A stretch of DNA of 64,000 nt from Pseudomonas sp. StFLB209 (GCF_000829415.1 NZ_AP014637.1:4171001-4235000); one strand, 5' to 3'; shown: positions 15,081-24,850, counted from the first letter of the stretch. Numbers and translations are program-made. The notes: generated from the letters alone by a model not told the origin.

Positions 15081-16327
15081 AACAAGGGCAATGGCGTGAC
15101 GGTAACTCGGTTGAGTTGCTGATCAATGGCGAGGATTTCTTTACCGCCGTATTCCAGGCCATCCGCTCGGCACGCCGTCAGGTGCTGGTCGAGACCTTCA
15201 TCATTTTTGAAGACCGGATTGGCGAAGGCTTGCAGCAGGCGCTGATCGAAGCGGCGGGTAATGGCGCACAGGTGGTGGTCACCGTGGATGACTACGGCAC
15301 CTGTGATCTGAGTTCAGCGTTCGTCAAGCAAATGATCGATGCGGGTATTCATATCCAGTTGTTCGACCCGCAACCGCGTTTGCTGGGCATGCGCACCAAT
15401 CTGTTTCGCCGTCTGCATCGCAAGGTGGTGGTGATCGATGGTGAGCTCGGCTTTATTGGCGGGATCAACTACAGCGTCGATCACATGACTGAAACCGGGC
15501 TGACTGCCAAGCAGGATTATGCGGTGCGGGTCCGTGGGCCGATCATTGCCGATATCCACCGCAGCGCCTTGGGCATGCTCAGCGCGGCGGTGCGTGAGCG
15601 GTTGGCGCCGGTGCCGCTGCGCCTCGAGCAGGCCGGCCATGCCCGGATGTTGTTGGCTGAACGGGACAACCGTCAGCACACCACCGACATTGAAGAGCAA
15701 TATTTGCAGGCGATCAGGGCCGCCAATTCGCGGATCACCCTGGCCAATGCCTACTTCTTTCCCAGCTATCGGTTCTTGCGCGAGTTACGTAACGCCGCGC
15801 GACGCGGGGTCAAGGTCACCCTGATTCTGCAAGGCAAGCCGGACATGCCGTTCGTACGGGTCTGCTCAAGGCTGACCTACACCTACCTGTTGCGCGACGG
15901 GGTGGTGATCCACGAATACAAGCAGCGCGCGCTGCATGGCAAGGTGGCGCTGATCGACCATGAGTGGTCGACTGTGGGCTCCAGTAACCTCGACCCGCTG
16001 AGCCTGGCGTTGAATCTGGAAGCCAATTTGTTCATCCGTGATGCGCCACTCAATCAGCAGTTGCAGGAGCATCTGCTTGGGCTGGCGGCTGCCCACAGCG
16101 TGCCGATCACCCTCAAAGGGGCGGCGCGTGGCCAGTGGTGGAGGGCGCCGATGATTTTTCTGTGCTTCCACTTCCTGCGCCACTTTCCGGCCATCGCCGG
16201 GCTGTTTCCGGTGCACGGCATGCGCCTCAAGCCCCTGCGTGCGGCGGACGTGATGCCCGAGGCGCGGGTTGTTGAAGAGCGACAACAGGCGGCCCATGAG
16301 CTGTCCAATTCGGAGAAATCGTCATGA
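15077..16327 (+). CDS. clsB: Cardiolipin synthase B
   Basis: 416-residue phospholipase-D superfamily enzyme with two HKD motifs: H114-x-K116-x4-D121 ([13 protein letters not shown]) and H287-x-K289-x4-D294 ([13 protein letters not shown]), each followed by GG or GSSN. ClsB transfers phosphatidyl groups to make cardiolipin and can use phosphatidylethanolamine or glycerol. It lacks the N-terminal transmembrane helices of ClsA, as ClsB proteins do. It is the middle gene of a three-gene operon with 4-bp overlaps on both sides. Confidence 0.92.
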   Translation: MKQGQWRDGNSVELLINGEDFFTAVFQAIRSARRQVLVETFIIFEDRIGEGLQQALIEAAGNGAQVVVTVDDYGTCDLSSAFVKQMIDAGIHIQLFDPQPRLLGMRTNLFRRLHRKVVVIDGELGFIGGINYSVDHMTETGLTAKQDYAVRVRGPIIADIHRSALGMLSAAVRERLAPVPLRLEQAGHARMLLAERDNRQHTTDIEEQYLQAIRAANSRITLANAYFFPSYRFLRELRNAARRGVKVTLILQGKPDMPFVRVCSRLTYTYLLRDGVVIHEYKQRALHGKVALIDHEWSTVGSSNLDPLSLALNLEANLFIRDAPLNQQLQEHLLGLAAAHSVPITLKGAARGQWWRAPMIFLCFHFLRHFPAIAGLFPVHGMRLKPLRAADVMPEARVVEERQQAAHELSNSEKSS

Positions 16328-17310
16328 GCCAGGCTGGCGCTGCTGCATCCGAAACCCAATCAAGCAAATGGCTGTGGGCCAAACGCTTGCTCAATGTGTT
16401 TTTCATCGTACTGATCCCGGTGTTGCTGTTTCTGCTGGTCAAGAACCTTGATTGGCAGGAGGTCATGCAGGCTTTGCGCTCCTACAAGGCCAGTACCTTG
16501 TTCATCGCCGTGCTGGTGGCGGCCTGCAGCTACCTGGTCTACTGCGGCTTTGACATCCTGGCGCGCTTTTACACCCGGCATCGGCTGAGCATTGCCCAGG
16601 TCGTGCCGGTCACCTTCGTGTGCTACGCGTTCAACCTCAACCTCAGTTCCTGGGTAGGCGGCATTGCCTTGCGCTATCGGTTGTACTCGCGGCTGGGGCT
16701 GGATGTGCCGACCATCACCCGCGTTCTCAGCCTGAGCCTGATTACCAACTGGCTGGGCTATATGCTGCTGGCAGGTCTGGTATTCGCCTTGGGCTTTCTT
16801 GAGTTGCCGCCGGAGTGGGCGATTGGCAGCACGAGCTTGCAGCTGATAGGCGTGGCGCTGCTGATCCTGTGCGCGGCTTATCTGGCGGCTTGCCGGTTTT
16901 CCAAGCGCCGGTGCTGGACCATTCGCGGCCAGGAGATTGTCTTGCCGACCCTGAGTCAGGCGCTGATCCAGGCCAGCCTGGGTGCCTTGAACTGGTCGCT
17001 GATGGCGCTGGTGATTTACACCCTGCTGCCGGACAAAGCGTTTTACCCGGCAATTCTGGGTGTGTTGCTGATCAGCAGCATTGCCGGGGTAATTACCCAC
17101 ATCCCGGCCGGGCTCGGTGTGCTGGAAACCGTATTCATGACCCTGTTGGCGCACCAGTTTTCCAAAGGTACCTTGCTGGCGGCGCTGATCGGCTACCGGG
17201 CAATTTACTTTTTGCTGCCGCTGCTGTTGGCGGTGGTGGTGTACCTGGTGCTGGAAAAGCGCGCCAAGCGCCTGGGTCAGAAAAATCGCCAGGCGCTGGA
17301 TGCTCAGTAG
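16324..17310 (+). CDS. ybhN: YbhN family membrane protein (LPG synthase-like flippase domain)
   Basis: 328 residues with about eight transmembrane segments. It belongs to the UPF0104/lysylphosphatidylglycerol synthase transmembrane family (FNLNLSSWVGGIALRYRLYS, then ITHIPAGLGVLETVFMTLLA). In MprF this module flips lipid; here it is free-standing and coupled to clsB, so cardiolipin handling or transport is likely but not proven. A basic C-terminus (EKRAKRLGQKNRQ) should be cytoplasmic. It ends 6 bp from the convergent chemoreceptor gene. Confidence 0.88.
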   Translation: MSQAGAAASETQSSKWLWAKRLLNVFFIVLIPVLLFLLVKNLDWQEVMQALRSYKASTLFIAVLVAACSYLVYCGFDILARFYTRHRLSIAQVVPVTFVCYAFNLNLSSWVGGIALRYRLYSRLGLDVPTITRVLSLSLITNWLGYMLLAGLVFALGFLELPPEWAIGSTSLQLIGVALLILCAAYLAACRFSKRRCWTIRGQEIVLPTLSQALIQASLGALNWSLMALVIYTLLPDKAFYPAILGVLLISSIAGVITHIPAGLGVLETVFMTLLAHQFSKGTLLAALIGYRAIYFLLPLLLAVVVYLVLEKRAKRLGQKNRQALDAQ

Positions 17311-17316
17311 CGCGGT

Positions 17317-18630
17317 TCAGTGAGCGACTCTGGCAAACATCTTCACAGCGTCCACCGCGTGATTGGTGCCCTCGCTGATTCGCACGATGACCGAGCCGGC
17401 CTGGTCGGCGAGGTCAACGCCCTTGATCGCGTTGTTGCGGGTATTGTCCATGCTGTCGATGGCCTGGCGCGTTTCGTTCTGGATCATCCCGATCATCTCG
17501 GAAATCTCCGCCGTCGAGCGGCTGGTGCGCCCGGCCAATTGCCGGACTTCGTCGGCCACCACAGCAAAGCCACGGCCCTGATCACCCGCCCGTGCCGCTT
17601 CGATAGCGGCATTGAGCGCCAGCAGGTTGGTCTGCTCGGCAATGCTGCGAATGGTATTGACGATGGCCGTGATCTGCTCGGAGCGTGCGCCCAGTTGGGT
17701 GATGATCTTCGACGAATCTTCGATGCTCGATGAGATCTGGCGCATTTCCTGGGCGGCCTGCTGAATCACTTCGGTGCCGTGTTCGGTGACTTTGCGGGTC
17801 TCGACCGAGATGTGATACGCCTGGGCGGCACTGCTTGCATCACGTTCGTGCTGCTCAATACGCGGGGTGATATCGGCGGCGAACTTGATCACCTTCCACA
17901 GCTTGCCGCTGGCGTCGTAGATGGGATTATAGGTCGCCTCCAGCCAGACGGGCTGGCCGCTACGGCTGACACGCTTGAACTGGCCGCTGAACGATTCTCC
18001 CTTGTTCAGGCGTCGCCAGAAATCGGCGTATTCGTTGCTGTTGCTCTGCTCCGGCGGGCATAGCATGCGGTGGTTCTTGCCGATCAGATCGGTTTCGCTA
18101 TAGCCCATGGTGCGTGTCAGATTGTCATTGACGGCCAGAATCCGGCCCTCAAGGTCGAACTCGATCACGGCCATGGCGTGGTCGATGGCTTCGAGCTTAC
18201 GGCGCGCCTCGTTGTCGGCCTCGATTCGTACCGTGACATCGGTGGCGTATTTGATCACCTTGGTCACTTTGCCATTAGCATCGCGCACCGGGTTGTAACT
18301 GGCCTCAAGCCAGACGATGTGGCCGTCGCGGGCGACACGGCGGAAGGTCGAAGAAACGAACTCGCCGTTACGCAGGCGTGACCAAAGCCGATCGTACTCG
18401 CTGCTGCGGCCATCTTCAGGCGTGCAGAACATCCGGTGCTGTTTGCCAAGGATATCTTCGCGGCGATAGCCCATGGCGCTCAGGAAGTTGTCATTGGCAT
18501 CGAGCACGACACCGTTCAGATCGAACTCGATACTGGCCATCGAGCGGTTGATCGCCTTTAGCAGGCTGGCCTGCTGCTCGACGAGCTGTTGCAGGGCAAT
18601 AATTTCTTTAGTGTTTGATTTGAAGAACAT
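17317..18630 (-). CDS. Soluble PAS-PAS chemoreceptor (BdlA-like)
   Basis: 437 residues, no transmembrane segment. Two PAS domains (about 30-140 and 150-262, each with a GYxxxDLIGKxHRMLC-like block and a PAC segment such as [16 protein letters not shown]) precede a methyl-accepting signalling domain with the hairpin tip [18 protein letters not shown]. The architecture matches P. aeruginosa BdlA, which links redox or energy state to biofilm dispersion, and Aer-like receptors. The ATG at 18630 is chosen for the family start (MFFKSNTKE); the frame is open to 18693. PAS ligands (heme or FAD) are not decided by sequence. Confidence 0.85.
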   Translation of the reverse strand: MFFKSNTKEIIALQQLVEQQASLLKAINRSMASIEFDLNGVVLDANDNFLSAMGYRREDILGKQHRMFCTPEDGRSSEYDRLWSRLRNGEFVSSTFRRVARDGHIVWLEASYNPVRDANGKVTKVIKYATDVTVRIEADNEARRKLEAIDHAMAVIEFDLEGRILAVNDNLTRTMGYSETDLIGKNHRMLCPPEQSNSNEYADFWRRLNKGESFSGQFKRVSRSGQPVWLEATYNPIYDASGKLWKVIKFAADITPRIEQHERDASSAAQAYHISVETRKVTEHGTEVIQQAAQEMRQISSSIEDSSKIITQLGARSEQITAIVNTIRSIAEQTNLLALNAAIEAARAGDQGRGFAVVADEVRQLAGRTSRSTAEISEMIGMIQNETRQAIDSMDNTRNNAIKGVDLADQAGSVIVRISEGTNHAVDAVKMFARVAH

Positions 18631-19183
18631 AGCGGCAAGCTCACGAAGCGGCAGGCTCGGGTCCGGTCCATGATGATGCGAACAGGTTCGCATGCTTGTC
18701 CGTGTGCATTGAGCGCACTATAGATGGCACTTTGCTGCTTTGTACAATGCAATTTGTCTGAAGTTAAAAGATGTTAAGAGAGTTGCTCAAATCCCCCGGT
18801 CACTGTGAAAAATAGTGCGTTGTAGTGATGTGTATGAGGGAACGATAACTCATCCAGCCTGTCACTTTGCATCCGGGTGTGGTGAGCTTGAAAAGGGCAG
18901 GGGTATTACCGGTGCCAGCAAATGCCAGATGCATTTTATGGTCTTGCAGCTTGCCGGCCGGGCACTCTGGTCGAGTCGCGGCGAACTCCAGCCTTTTTGC
19001 ACATTTTTTGCGCAATTGTTCGGCATAGATGGGTCAAACGGGTTGCCGACTGAGCATGGCAGCCGTAGACTGCCGCCCCTCTTGAGTGGAGTGCAGGGCG
19101 GTGCCTTTAAAAGCCATGGCGTCGACACGCCACGCCAAGGCCTCTCCAGACCGGCTAAATGCACGTTTTTATTAGAGAATTCA
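18631..19183. other. Divergent intergenic region, 553 bp
   Basis: It lies between the divergent chemoreceptor and DksA-like genes. A frame is open from 18815 into the DksA-like gene but lacks a ribosome site and family similarity. An A+T-rich stretch at 18720-18830 and TTGCACATTTTTTGCGCAAT at about 18998-19017 may carry promoters. No RNA or operator was recognised. Confidence 0.4.
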
Positions 19184-19588
19184 ATGACAAAGGACCAGTT
19201 GCTGGCCATGCCGGCCGATGACTACATGAATGCTGAACAGCACGGTTTTTTCACCGAGCTGCTGCAATCGATGAAGGTTGAAATCCACGAGCGTATCGAA
19301 AAGAGCCGTGTTGCCATCGAAAGCCTGGACACCCCGGCAGATCCTGCCGACGCTGCTTCTGTTGAAGAAGAGCGTCACTGGCTGGTGAACTCCATCGACC
19401 GTGACCAGCGCATGCTGCCGCAACTGGAAATGGCCCTGACCCGTATCGCTGATGATTCTTTCGGCTGGTGCGATGACAGCGGCGAGCCCATTGGCCTCAA
19501 GCGTCTGTTGATCAGCCCGACCACCCGTTACTGCATCGAAGCGCAGGAACGTCACGAGTCCATTGACAAGCACCAGCGTCAGTACTGA
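19184..19588 (+). CDS. DksA-type RNA polymerase-binding protein lacking the zinc site (DksA2-like)
   Basis: 134 residues: an N-terminal coiled coil with an acidic loop tip (DTPADPADAAS) and a C-terminal globular domain in which the four zinc cysteines of DksA are reduced to C-x2-S ... C-x2-A (WCDDSGEPIGL, YCIEAQERH). This is the pattern of zinc-independent DksA2 of P. aeruginosa (there C-x2-T ... C-x2-A). It should bind the RNA polymerase secondary channel and act with ppGpp, notably under zinc shortage. A strong terminator follows. No Zur-type palindrome was recognised upstream. Confidence 0.82.
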   Translation: MTKDQLLAMPADDYMNAEQHGFFTELLQSMKVEIHERIEKSRVAIESLDTPADPADAASVEEERHWLVNSIDRDQRMLPQLEMALTRIADDSFGWCDDSGEPIGLKRLLISPTTRYCIEAQERHESIDKHQRQY

Positions 19589-19613
19589 TCGCTCAGTGCT
19601 GAGGGGGACCTGA

Positions 19614-19643
19614 CCGGGAGGCAAGCAACTGCCTCCCGGTTTT
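19614..19643 (+). terminator. Rho-independent terminator
   Basis: CCGGGAGGCA-agcaac-TGCCTCCCGG followed by TTTT, 26 bp after the DksA-like stop. The stem is perfect. Confidence 0.92.
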
Positions 19644-19777
19644 GTTGTGCCTGCCGTTTATCGTTTTTTACTGCGTTGTATTGATTCGGGCCGGATGTAC
19701 CACTAACGAACCATGGCAAATAGCCTGTTCGTGGCGTTTAATGTTTTTCAATAAGAAAAACGACAGGTGGAGGGATC

Positions 19778-21394
19778 ATGACCGACAACGTAGCCTATGC
19801 AGGGAAGCTGGCAGAGCCCGGCGCGCAGGCCCCCGTTTCACACGTATTCGCGCCCTTGTGGCTGGCGCTGACACAAAGCCTTGGCATTGTCGTGCTACTG
19901 GTCGTCACCGGCTTGAATCTATTGCCCGTGTGGCTCGCAGCACCGTTGGCTGTTGCGCTGATCTGGCTGCCCCGGTTGCGCAAGCGCCAACCGGCATCGG
20001 CCCCTGAGGCCGCAAGCGCCAGTGATATCACCCGCCTGACCCGCGACCTGTCATTCACCACCAGCCATAACGCGTTGTCCGCCGCCAGTGTGTCGTTTTC
20101 GGTGCGGCAACTCGCCGGCCGGATTCAATCGCAGCTCAAGGCCGCCGAGCAGGTGGTAGGCAGTGCCGAGGTGATGATCGCCACCGAGCAGCAGGCTGCG
20201 CAATTGAGCCAGCAGGCCCTGAGCGCAGCCAGTGAAGCGCGGCAGAGTAGTGAGGCCGGGCGTACGGTGCTGGTTGAGTCTATCGAGTGCATGCGCCGCC
20301 TGAGTCAGGGCGCGGTGGACAGCCGCCAGGTCATCCAGGCGCTGAGCCAGCGCAGTGAAGAGATCCAGCGGGTCGCTCAGGTCATCCAGTCGATTGCCAG
20401 CCAGACCAACCTGCTGGCACTCAATGCCGCCATTGAGGCGGCGCGGGCCGGCGAGCACGGCCGAGGTTTTGCGGTGGTCGCGGATGAAGTGCGCGGTCTG
20501 GCGGGGCGTACGGCGACGGCGACCGAGGAGGTCGGGCAGATGGTTGCCGATATCCAGCAGCGGACCACCCAGGTGGTCGCGCAGATCCAGCAGTTATCCG
20601 TCGATCTCGACACAGGCGTACGTCAGGTCGAGGACACTGGCCAGCATCTGGAACGCATCGCCAGCCTGGCTGCCGACGTTGAAATTCAGGTCAGCGAGAT
20701 TGCTCAGGGGACGCAGATCAATCAGGAGCAATTGGGCAGCCTGTTTGGCGCCATCGAACACATGCGCGCCGACCTGTCGGTCAGTGACCAGCAGACCCGC
20801 CAGCTGGCCGACTCTGCCGTGCAGATGGAAGGGCAGGCAGAGAGCATCAGCCAACGCCTGGCCGAGGTCGGGCTGGATGATTACCACCAGCGTATCTATG
20901 ATCTGGCCCGCGAAGGCGCTGTGCAGATCGCTGCCCGCTTCGAGGCTGACATCGCCAAGGGCGCGGTGAGCCTGGATGATCTGTTCGACCGCAGTTACCA
21001 GCCTATCGCCAAGACCAGCCCGCCGCGCTTTCATACCCGCTTTGACGGCTACACCGACAAGGTGCTGCCGGATATTCAGGAGCCCTTGCTCAAGCGCCAT
21101 GAGGGGCTGGTGTTTGCCATTGCCTGCACCCAGCAGGGTTATGTGCCGACCCATAACGCGGCTTTCAATCAGCCATTGTCCGGCGACCCGGCAGTGGACA
21201 CCGCGCGCAATCGTAGCAAGCGCAAGTTCGATGACCGCACCGGAATTCGTTGTGGTAGCCATCAGCAGGCGGTGCTGTTGCAGACCTACACCCGTGATAC
21301 CGGTGAGCTTATGCATGATCTGTCGGTGCCGATCATGGTCAAGGGGCGGCACTGGGGTGGATTGCGTCTGGGGTATCGGCCCGAGCAGGCATAA
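19778..21394 (+). CDS. Membrane methyl-accepting chemotaxis protein with C-terminal sensor-like domain
   Basis: 538 residues. A short N-terminus with hydrophobic segments about 25-68 (two helices, almost no periplasmic loop) leads to a signalling domain with tip [20 protein letters not shown]. After about residue 385 comes a further domain ([40 protein letters not shown], then [20 protein letters not shown]) resembling a cytoplasmic Cache/PAS-like sensor. Sensing is therefore intracellular, after the signalling hairpin rather than before it. AGGTGGAGG precedes the ATG. The ligand is unknown. Confidence 0.85.
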   Translation: MTDNVAYAGKLAEPGAQAPVSHVFAPLWLALTQSLGIVVLLVVTGLNLLPVWLAAPLAVALIWLPRLRKRQPASAPEAASASDITRLTRDLSFTTSHNALSAASVSFSVRQLAGRIQSQLKAAEQVVGSAEVMIATEQQAAQLSQQALSAASEARQSSEAGRTVLVESIECMRRLSQGAVDSRQVIQALSQRSEEIQRVAQVIQSIASQTNLLALNAAIEAARAGEHGRGFAVVADEVRGLAGRTATATEEVGQMVADIQQRTTQVVAQIQQLSVDLDTGVRQVEDTGQHLERIASLAADVEIQVSEIAQGTQINQEQLGSLFGAIEHMRADLSVSDQQTRQLADSAVQMEGQAESISQRLAEVGLDDYHQRIYDLAREGAVQIAARFEADIAKGAVSLDDLFDRSYQPIAKTSPPRFHTRFDGYTDKVLPDIQEPLLKRHEGLVFAIACTQQGYVPTHNAAFNQPLSGDPAVDTARNRSKRKFDDRTGIRCGSHQQAVLLQTYTRDTGELMHDLSVPIMVKGRHWGGLRLGYRPEQA

Positions 21395-21446
21395 CAGCAT
21401 TTTTGAAACCGACTTGCTGGCAGCCTGGCCTGTGTTTTTTAAAGGC

Positions 21447-21463
21447 GCCCCCCATAGGGGGGC
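21447..21463. terminator. G/C hairpin after chemoreceptor gene
   Basis: GCCCCCC-ATA-GGGGGGC, 53 bp past the chemoreceptor stop, with no downstream T-run; possibly a weak terminator. The remaining 200 bp to the lipase gene are A+T-rich and contain nothing recognised. Confidence 0.4.
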
Positions 21464-21667
21464 TGGTCAGCCAAGGTTGTTGTAATTGATAACAGCTAAA
21501 GAATTATTGGGCGTGGGGTGTGTAGGAATTGGTTTAATTGTGTAGGAATATTCTGAAATATCTATGACTGCTTGACTGTCGTGTCACGTTGAGCAAGCTG
21601 TTTGTATGCGCAGAAAAAAGGCGCCAATAAATAGTTTGCAGTCGACGCATCTAAGGATGGATACACG

Positions 21668-23149
21668 ATGAATACTACAGCACATGTAAATGTACACCCT
21701 GATACTGCGCAAGTTACCCGGTTCCCTGTGACCGTGCGGGTCGGGCTGTTTTTCGATGGCACCGGTAATAACCGGGTCAATAGCGGTATCGCCGCCCACT
21801 GCCGCGAACAGATGCAGGCCGGCCAGCAGGAGCATACCCGCGAGTGCGCCGGGCGCCACGCCGGGTCACACGGTAGTTACACTAACGACTACAGTAATAT
21901 CACTCGTTTGTTCGAGCTTTATCGTAAACAGGCCGTTGCCCGGCGTGAAACGGATGGCTGGAAAGTTTACTGGCCGGTGTATATCGGCGGGGTCGGCACC
22001 ACCTCAGGCGGGCGCGATTCGCGTTGGCCTGGGCAAAGTCTGGGGCGCGGCAGCACCGGGGTGCTGGCCAAGGTCGACAAGGCGGTCAGTCGGCTGGCCG
22101 AGTGCCTGGCGCTTTTTGCGCTGGATAATCCGGGGTGTGTAATTGATGTTCTGGAACTGGACATCTTCGGCTTCAGCCGCGGCGCCGCATCGGCCCGCCA
22201 TTTGGTCAACGAGATTCTCAAGCAGGAGCGCGGAGCGCTAGGCCGTCTGCTGGCCGATACGACACTGGCCTGGAGCCCGACTTTCGGCTGGCAGCAAGGC
22301 AGTGTGCGGATCATGCTGGTCGGCCTGTTCGACACTGTTGCGGCAGTAGGCGGCTGGCGAGACCTGGGCAATGTGCGCGACTCTGATAACCGTCGGGTCA
22401 ATCTGTATCTGCCACCTGGCTGCGCCAGGCAGGTGCTGCATCTGGTGGCACGGGACGAGTGGCGGCGCAATTTCGCCCTCAACAGTATTGCGCCGGGCTG
22501 GGAGCGGGAGATTGTGCTGCCGGGGGCGCATTCGGACATTGGCGGTGGCTACCATCAGTTGACCTACGAAGAGGTCCTGATGAGCCGCCCGCACACCAGT
22601 GTGGTTGGCCGGGATGTCCGTGATGAGGACAGCCCGGCCTGGCGAGAGGCTGAGGCAGACTTGCAGGCCATGGATGCCGCGTATTGGGTTGACCCTGCTG
22701 ATCCACACGCCTGCCTGCAGGTGCAAAGCTCAACGGTGGCCAGTGCCAGGCATGCCGCAGGTTCCGGGGGCCGCCTGGTGATGGCCACCGTCTGTATGCG
22801 GCGGCAGGTCTGCGGGCATCTTTCGCGCATTCATTTGCGCATCATGCACACGCTGGCCTGTGATGAGGGGGTGCCCTTTGAAGCCATTGGTGATAGCCCT
22901 GACCTGGCGTTACCGCAGGCGCTCGAAGATATCTGCAGGCGCCTGATCGGTCAGGCGCGGGGCGATACCGTCGGGCTGACGCCAGAGCAGCAACAACTGC
23001 TGCGCTGGCGCTATATCCACCACTCTGCCCACTGGGAGCCGCTCATCGGGACGCTGGGCGGACTGGGCGATGCATTGTTCGTGCATGCACCCCAGCCTGG
23101 GGGGCGTAAAATTCACCCTAATGTCGCCCCGTCCGATTATCCGTATTAA
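21668..23149 (+). CDS. Tle1-like type VI lipase effector (DUF2235)
   Basis: 493-residue alpha/beta-hydrolase of the DUF2235 family, which includes the Tle1 phospholipase effectors of type VI secretion. Visible elements: N-terminal LFFDGTGNN, nucleophile elbow G-F-S170-R-G, D222 in GLFDTVAAVG, and H288 in AHSDIGGGY. There is no signal peptide, as expected for T6SS cargo. The C-terminal region (after about 320) would bind membrane or a VgrG. No vgrG, paar, tap/eag chaperone or recognisable immunity gene is adjacent. AAGGATGG precedes the ATG. The upstream 270 bp are A+T-rich, consistent with acquisition. Confidence 0.82.
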   Translation: MNTTAHVNVHPDTAQVTRFPVTVRVGLFFDGTGNNRVNSGIAAHCREQMQAGQQEHTRECAGRHAGSHGSYTNDYSNITRLFELYRKQAVARRETDGWKVYWPVYIGGVGTTSGGRDSRWPGQSLGRGSTGVLAKVDKAVSRLAECLALFALDNPGCVIDVLELDIFGFSRGAASARHLVNEILKQERGALGRLLADTTLAWSPTFGWQQGSVRIMLVGLFDTVAAVGGWRDLGNVRDSDNRRVNLYLPPGCARQVLHLVARDEWRRNFALNSIAPGWEREIVLPGAHSDIGGGYHQLTYEEVLMSRPHTSVVGRDVRDEDSPAWREAEADLQAMDAAYWVDPADPHACLQVQSSTVASARHAAGSGGRLVMATVCMRRQVCGHLSRIHLRIMHTLACDEGVPFEAIGDSPDLALPQALEDICRRLIGQARGDTVGLTPEQQQLLRWRYIHHSAHWEPLIGTLGGLGDALFVHAPQPGGRKIHPNVAPSDYPY

Positions 23150-23151
23150 AG

Positions 23152-23278
23152 CCAATGCCGTTCACTTAGGTGCCTTATGCCCCGGTGGGAGCCAGCTTGC
23201 TGGCGAAGACGGCAGCACATTCGCAGCAGAGGCTATGATTTGACTGGCCTCTTCGCGACCAAGGTCGCTCCCACAAAG
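23152..23278. repeat. MITE-like inverted-repeat element, copy B (right end lost)
   Basis: It starts 2 bp after the lipase stop with the left end CCAATGCCGTTCACTTAGGT matching copy A. It contains GTGGGAGCCAGCTTGCTGGC ... CTTCGCGACCAAGGTCGCTC, a REP-type hairpin pair, and the shared CATTCGCAGCAGAGG block. The outer right terminal repeat is not recognisable beyond CTCCCAC. Confidence 0.65.
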
Positions 23279-23308
23279 GCAAGCATTGCGCTTGGCATCG
23301 GCGCTTTG

Positions 23309-23548
23309 TCAAACCGGCGGCAGATGCAAGCGCTCATTGAGTTCATCGACCACCAGAGCCCAGTCGTCATCGCTGCGCAGCTTTTCTTTGAGCAACTGGG
23401 CCTGGGCCGGGGTCCAGAACTCGGCATCGATCAGTTTGATCCCGTCGGGCAGCGAGTGATTCGCGATGAAGGCTTCAATGCTCGCCTCGTCGCTCTCAAG
23501 GCCCAGTTGGGCGAACAGGTCGGGCAGGCTAGGGTTTGGCAGTTCCAT
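23309..23548 (-). CDS. DUF2789 family protein
   Basis: 79 residues matching the DUF2789 pattern LFAQLGLESDEASIEAFIAN, EFWTPAQAQLLKEKL and WALVVDELNERL. It is a small helical cytoplasmic protein of unknown function common in Pseudomonas. CAGGAGAG precedes the ATG. It is convergent with the lipase gene and separated from it by repeat copy B. It is not a known immunity family, so it should not be taken as the lipase antidote. Confidence 0.85.
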   Translation of the reverse strand: MELPNPSLPDLFAQLGLESDEASIEAFIANHSLPDGIKLIDAEFWTPAQAQLLKEKLRSDDDWALVVDELNERLHLPPV

Positions 23549-23851
23549 GGTCTCTCCTGAGCGTAATGTGAGCAGTTGTTGAGTATCCGATTGTCCTTGG
23601 GCAGGGGAGTTCGATCAAAAATGGCAGATAGGGCAACAATGAGCAGGAACTGTATACACACTCTGGATGCCATAGTTGTGCGCAGGCGGTAGAATCGCCG
23701 CCTGCCTGCCTGCGTCGTCAACTGCAGCGCACCAGCAGGTGCCCATCAGGAGTTTCAGCCGCCAGACGGCCACATAGGAGTGATAACAATCGGTTGACTG
23801 CCCTGGCATTGTCAGAGCAGTTCATTTTTCAGTTCGTTGGGGGTTTGTACT
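23549..23851. other. Divergent intergenic region, 303 bp
   Basis: It lies between DUF2789 and the 155-aa gene. It contains the small inverted repeat GGCGG-tagaat-CGCC at about 23686-23702 and TTGACT at 23796. No complete promoter, RNA or gene was recognised. Confidence 0.4.
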
Positions 23852-24319
23852 TTGGCTGTAAGTAACCTGGATACGCACGCCTTGTTCGTGCTTGGTGATC
23901 TTCGTGCAAAGTTGGTAAAGCAGTTTCAATCGCGCTTCGTCTATGTCGCCGAGCAATCGCCTGATGGCGTCTACATGGCTGAGATCGATACCGAAAGTGC
24001 GCTGGTGGTTGATGACAAGCCTCGGCTTGAGCTCAAGGTAGGCGACCACTTCCGTGCCGCCGTGTTGCCCAGCCGCGAAGGCGGCAAACTCGAGCTGCGC
24101 TTTCGCGATATCAAAATGACAATCTATGGGCTGGGGGAGTACGCGTTCGTCGACACGCCTGCCGGCCACGGCATTGTTTTCAAGGAAGGCCATGGTGTCA
24201 TGCTGGTCTTCGCCGCTACCGAACAACTGCAGACCGGCCTGACCCAGACCCTCAAAGCCGCCATCGCCAAAGCCGCCAAATGGCGCAAAGGCGAACTGAC
24301 CTTTCGTGCCAGCGAATAA
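23852..24319 (+). CDS. Conserved hypothetical protein, 155 aa
   Basis: Soluble alpha/beta protein with beta-like segments (RFVYVAEQSPDGVYMAEID, KLELRFRDIKMTIYGLGEYA) and a C-terminal helix rich in Ala/Lys (TLKAAIAKAAKWRKG). There is no signal or membrane segment, and it is not recognised. The start is probably TTG at 23852, 8 nt after GGGGG; an upstream in-frame TTG at 23837 has no site. It is a single-gene unit convergent with the antiporter operon. Confidence 0.65.
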   Translation: MAVSNLDTHALFVLGDLRAKLVKQFQSRFVYVAEQSPDGVYMAEIDTESALVVDDKPRLELKVGDHFRAAVLPSREGGKLELRFRDIKMTIYGLGEYAFVDTPAGHGIVFKEGHGVMLVFAATEQLQTGLTQTLKAAIAKAAKWRKGELTFRASE

Positions 24320-24484
24320 CTGACCGCTGCAAATTTGAGATTCTGCTTTCGCTTTTTGCGTTTCGTGCCGAGCAAGCGCCGCTGTGCCAAAACGGCATAT
24401 CGGCGCGTACCGGTGATGCAGCGAGGATCAGCGCGTTGCGCTGAGGGCGGGTCAGACTTTTGATATGCGCGGCTGAAGCCGCGC

Positions 24485-24850
24485 CTACGCCTGCTTGCTG
24501 TCCGGTCGGTCACCACTGACCTCCGGCGGTACGTCCTCACCCGCCATCCGCTTGCGAAACAGGCTGGTTCGTGCCAGTAGCAAGGTCGTCACCGGCACGG
24601 TAATGGCCAGCAGAATCGGAATCAGCCAGGCGTGCAGCACCGGCCCAGATTTGAGCGCCGAGAAATACACAATCGACGCCAGCGCCACACACCATGCACC
24701 GATTGTCGACGCCAGTGCGGTGGGGTGCATGCGCTGGAAGAAATCCTGCAAGCGCACCAGGCCGATGGCACCGGTCAGGGTGAACAGGCTGCTGGTCAGC
24801 AACAACAGGGCGGTAAGCACCTCGACCCAGAAGGGAACATCGTAGGTCAT
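24485..24850 (-). CDS. shaG: Na+/H+ antiporter subunit G
   Basis: 121 residues, three transmembrane segments, MrpG/PhaG/MnhG family (GAIGLVRLQDFFQRMHPTAL is the family block). A hydrophilic C-terminal tail follows. It is the last gene of the multi-subunit Sha (Mrp) antiporter operon and overlaps shaF by 4 bp. A GC hairpin (GCGCGGCT-ga-AGCCGCGC, about 24469-24486) overlaps the very end of the gene. Confidence 0.93.
   Translation of the reverse strand: MTYDVPFWVEVLTALLLLTSSLFTLTGAIGLVRLQDFFQRMHPTALASTIGAWCVALASIVYFSALKSGPVLHAWLIPILLAITVPVTTLLLARTSLFRKRMAGEDVPPEVSGDRPDSKQA

Noticed and set aside
18815..19183. Long N-terminal extension of the DksA-like protein
   Set aside because: No ribosome site at 18815, unlike composition, and family proteins start at the ATG at 19184.
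23309..23548. DUF2789 gene as immunity partner of the Tle1-like effector
   Set aside because: It is on the opposite strand, separated by a repeat, lacks export signals and belongs to a widespread unrelated family.
23600..23700. LexA-like CTGTATACACACTCTGG
   Set aside because: The second half-site CAG is missing (CTG instead), so it does not fit CTG-N10-CAG.
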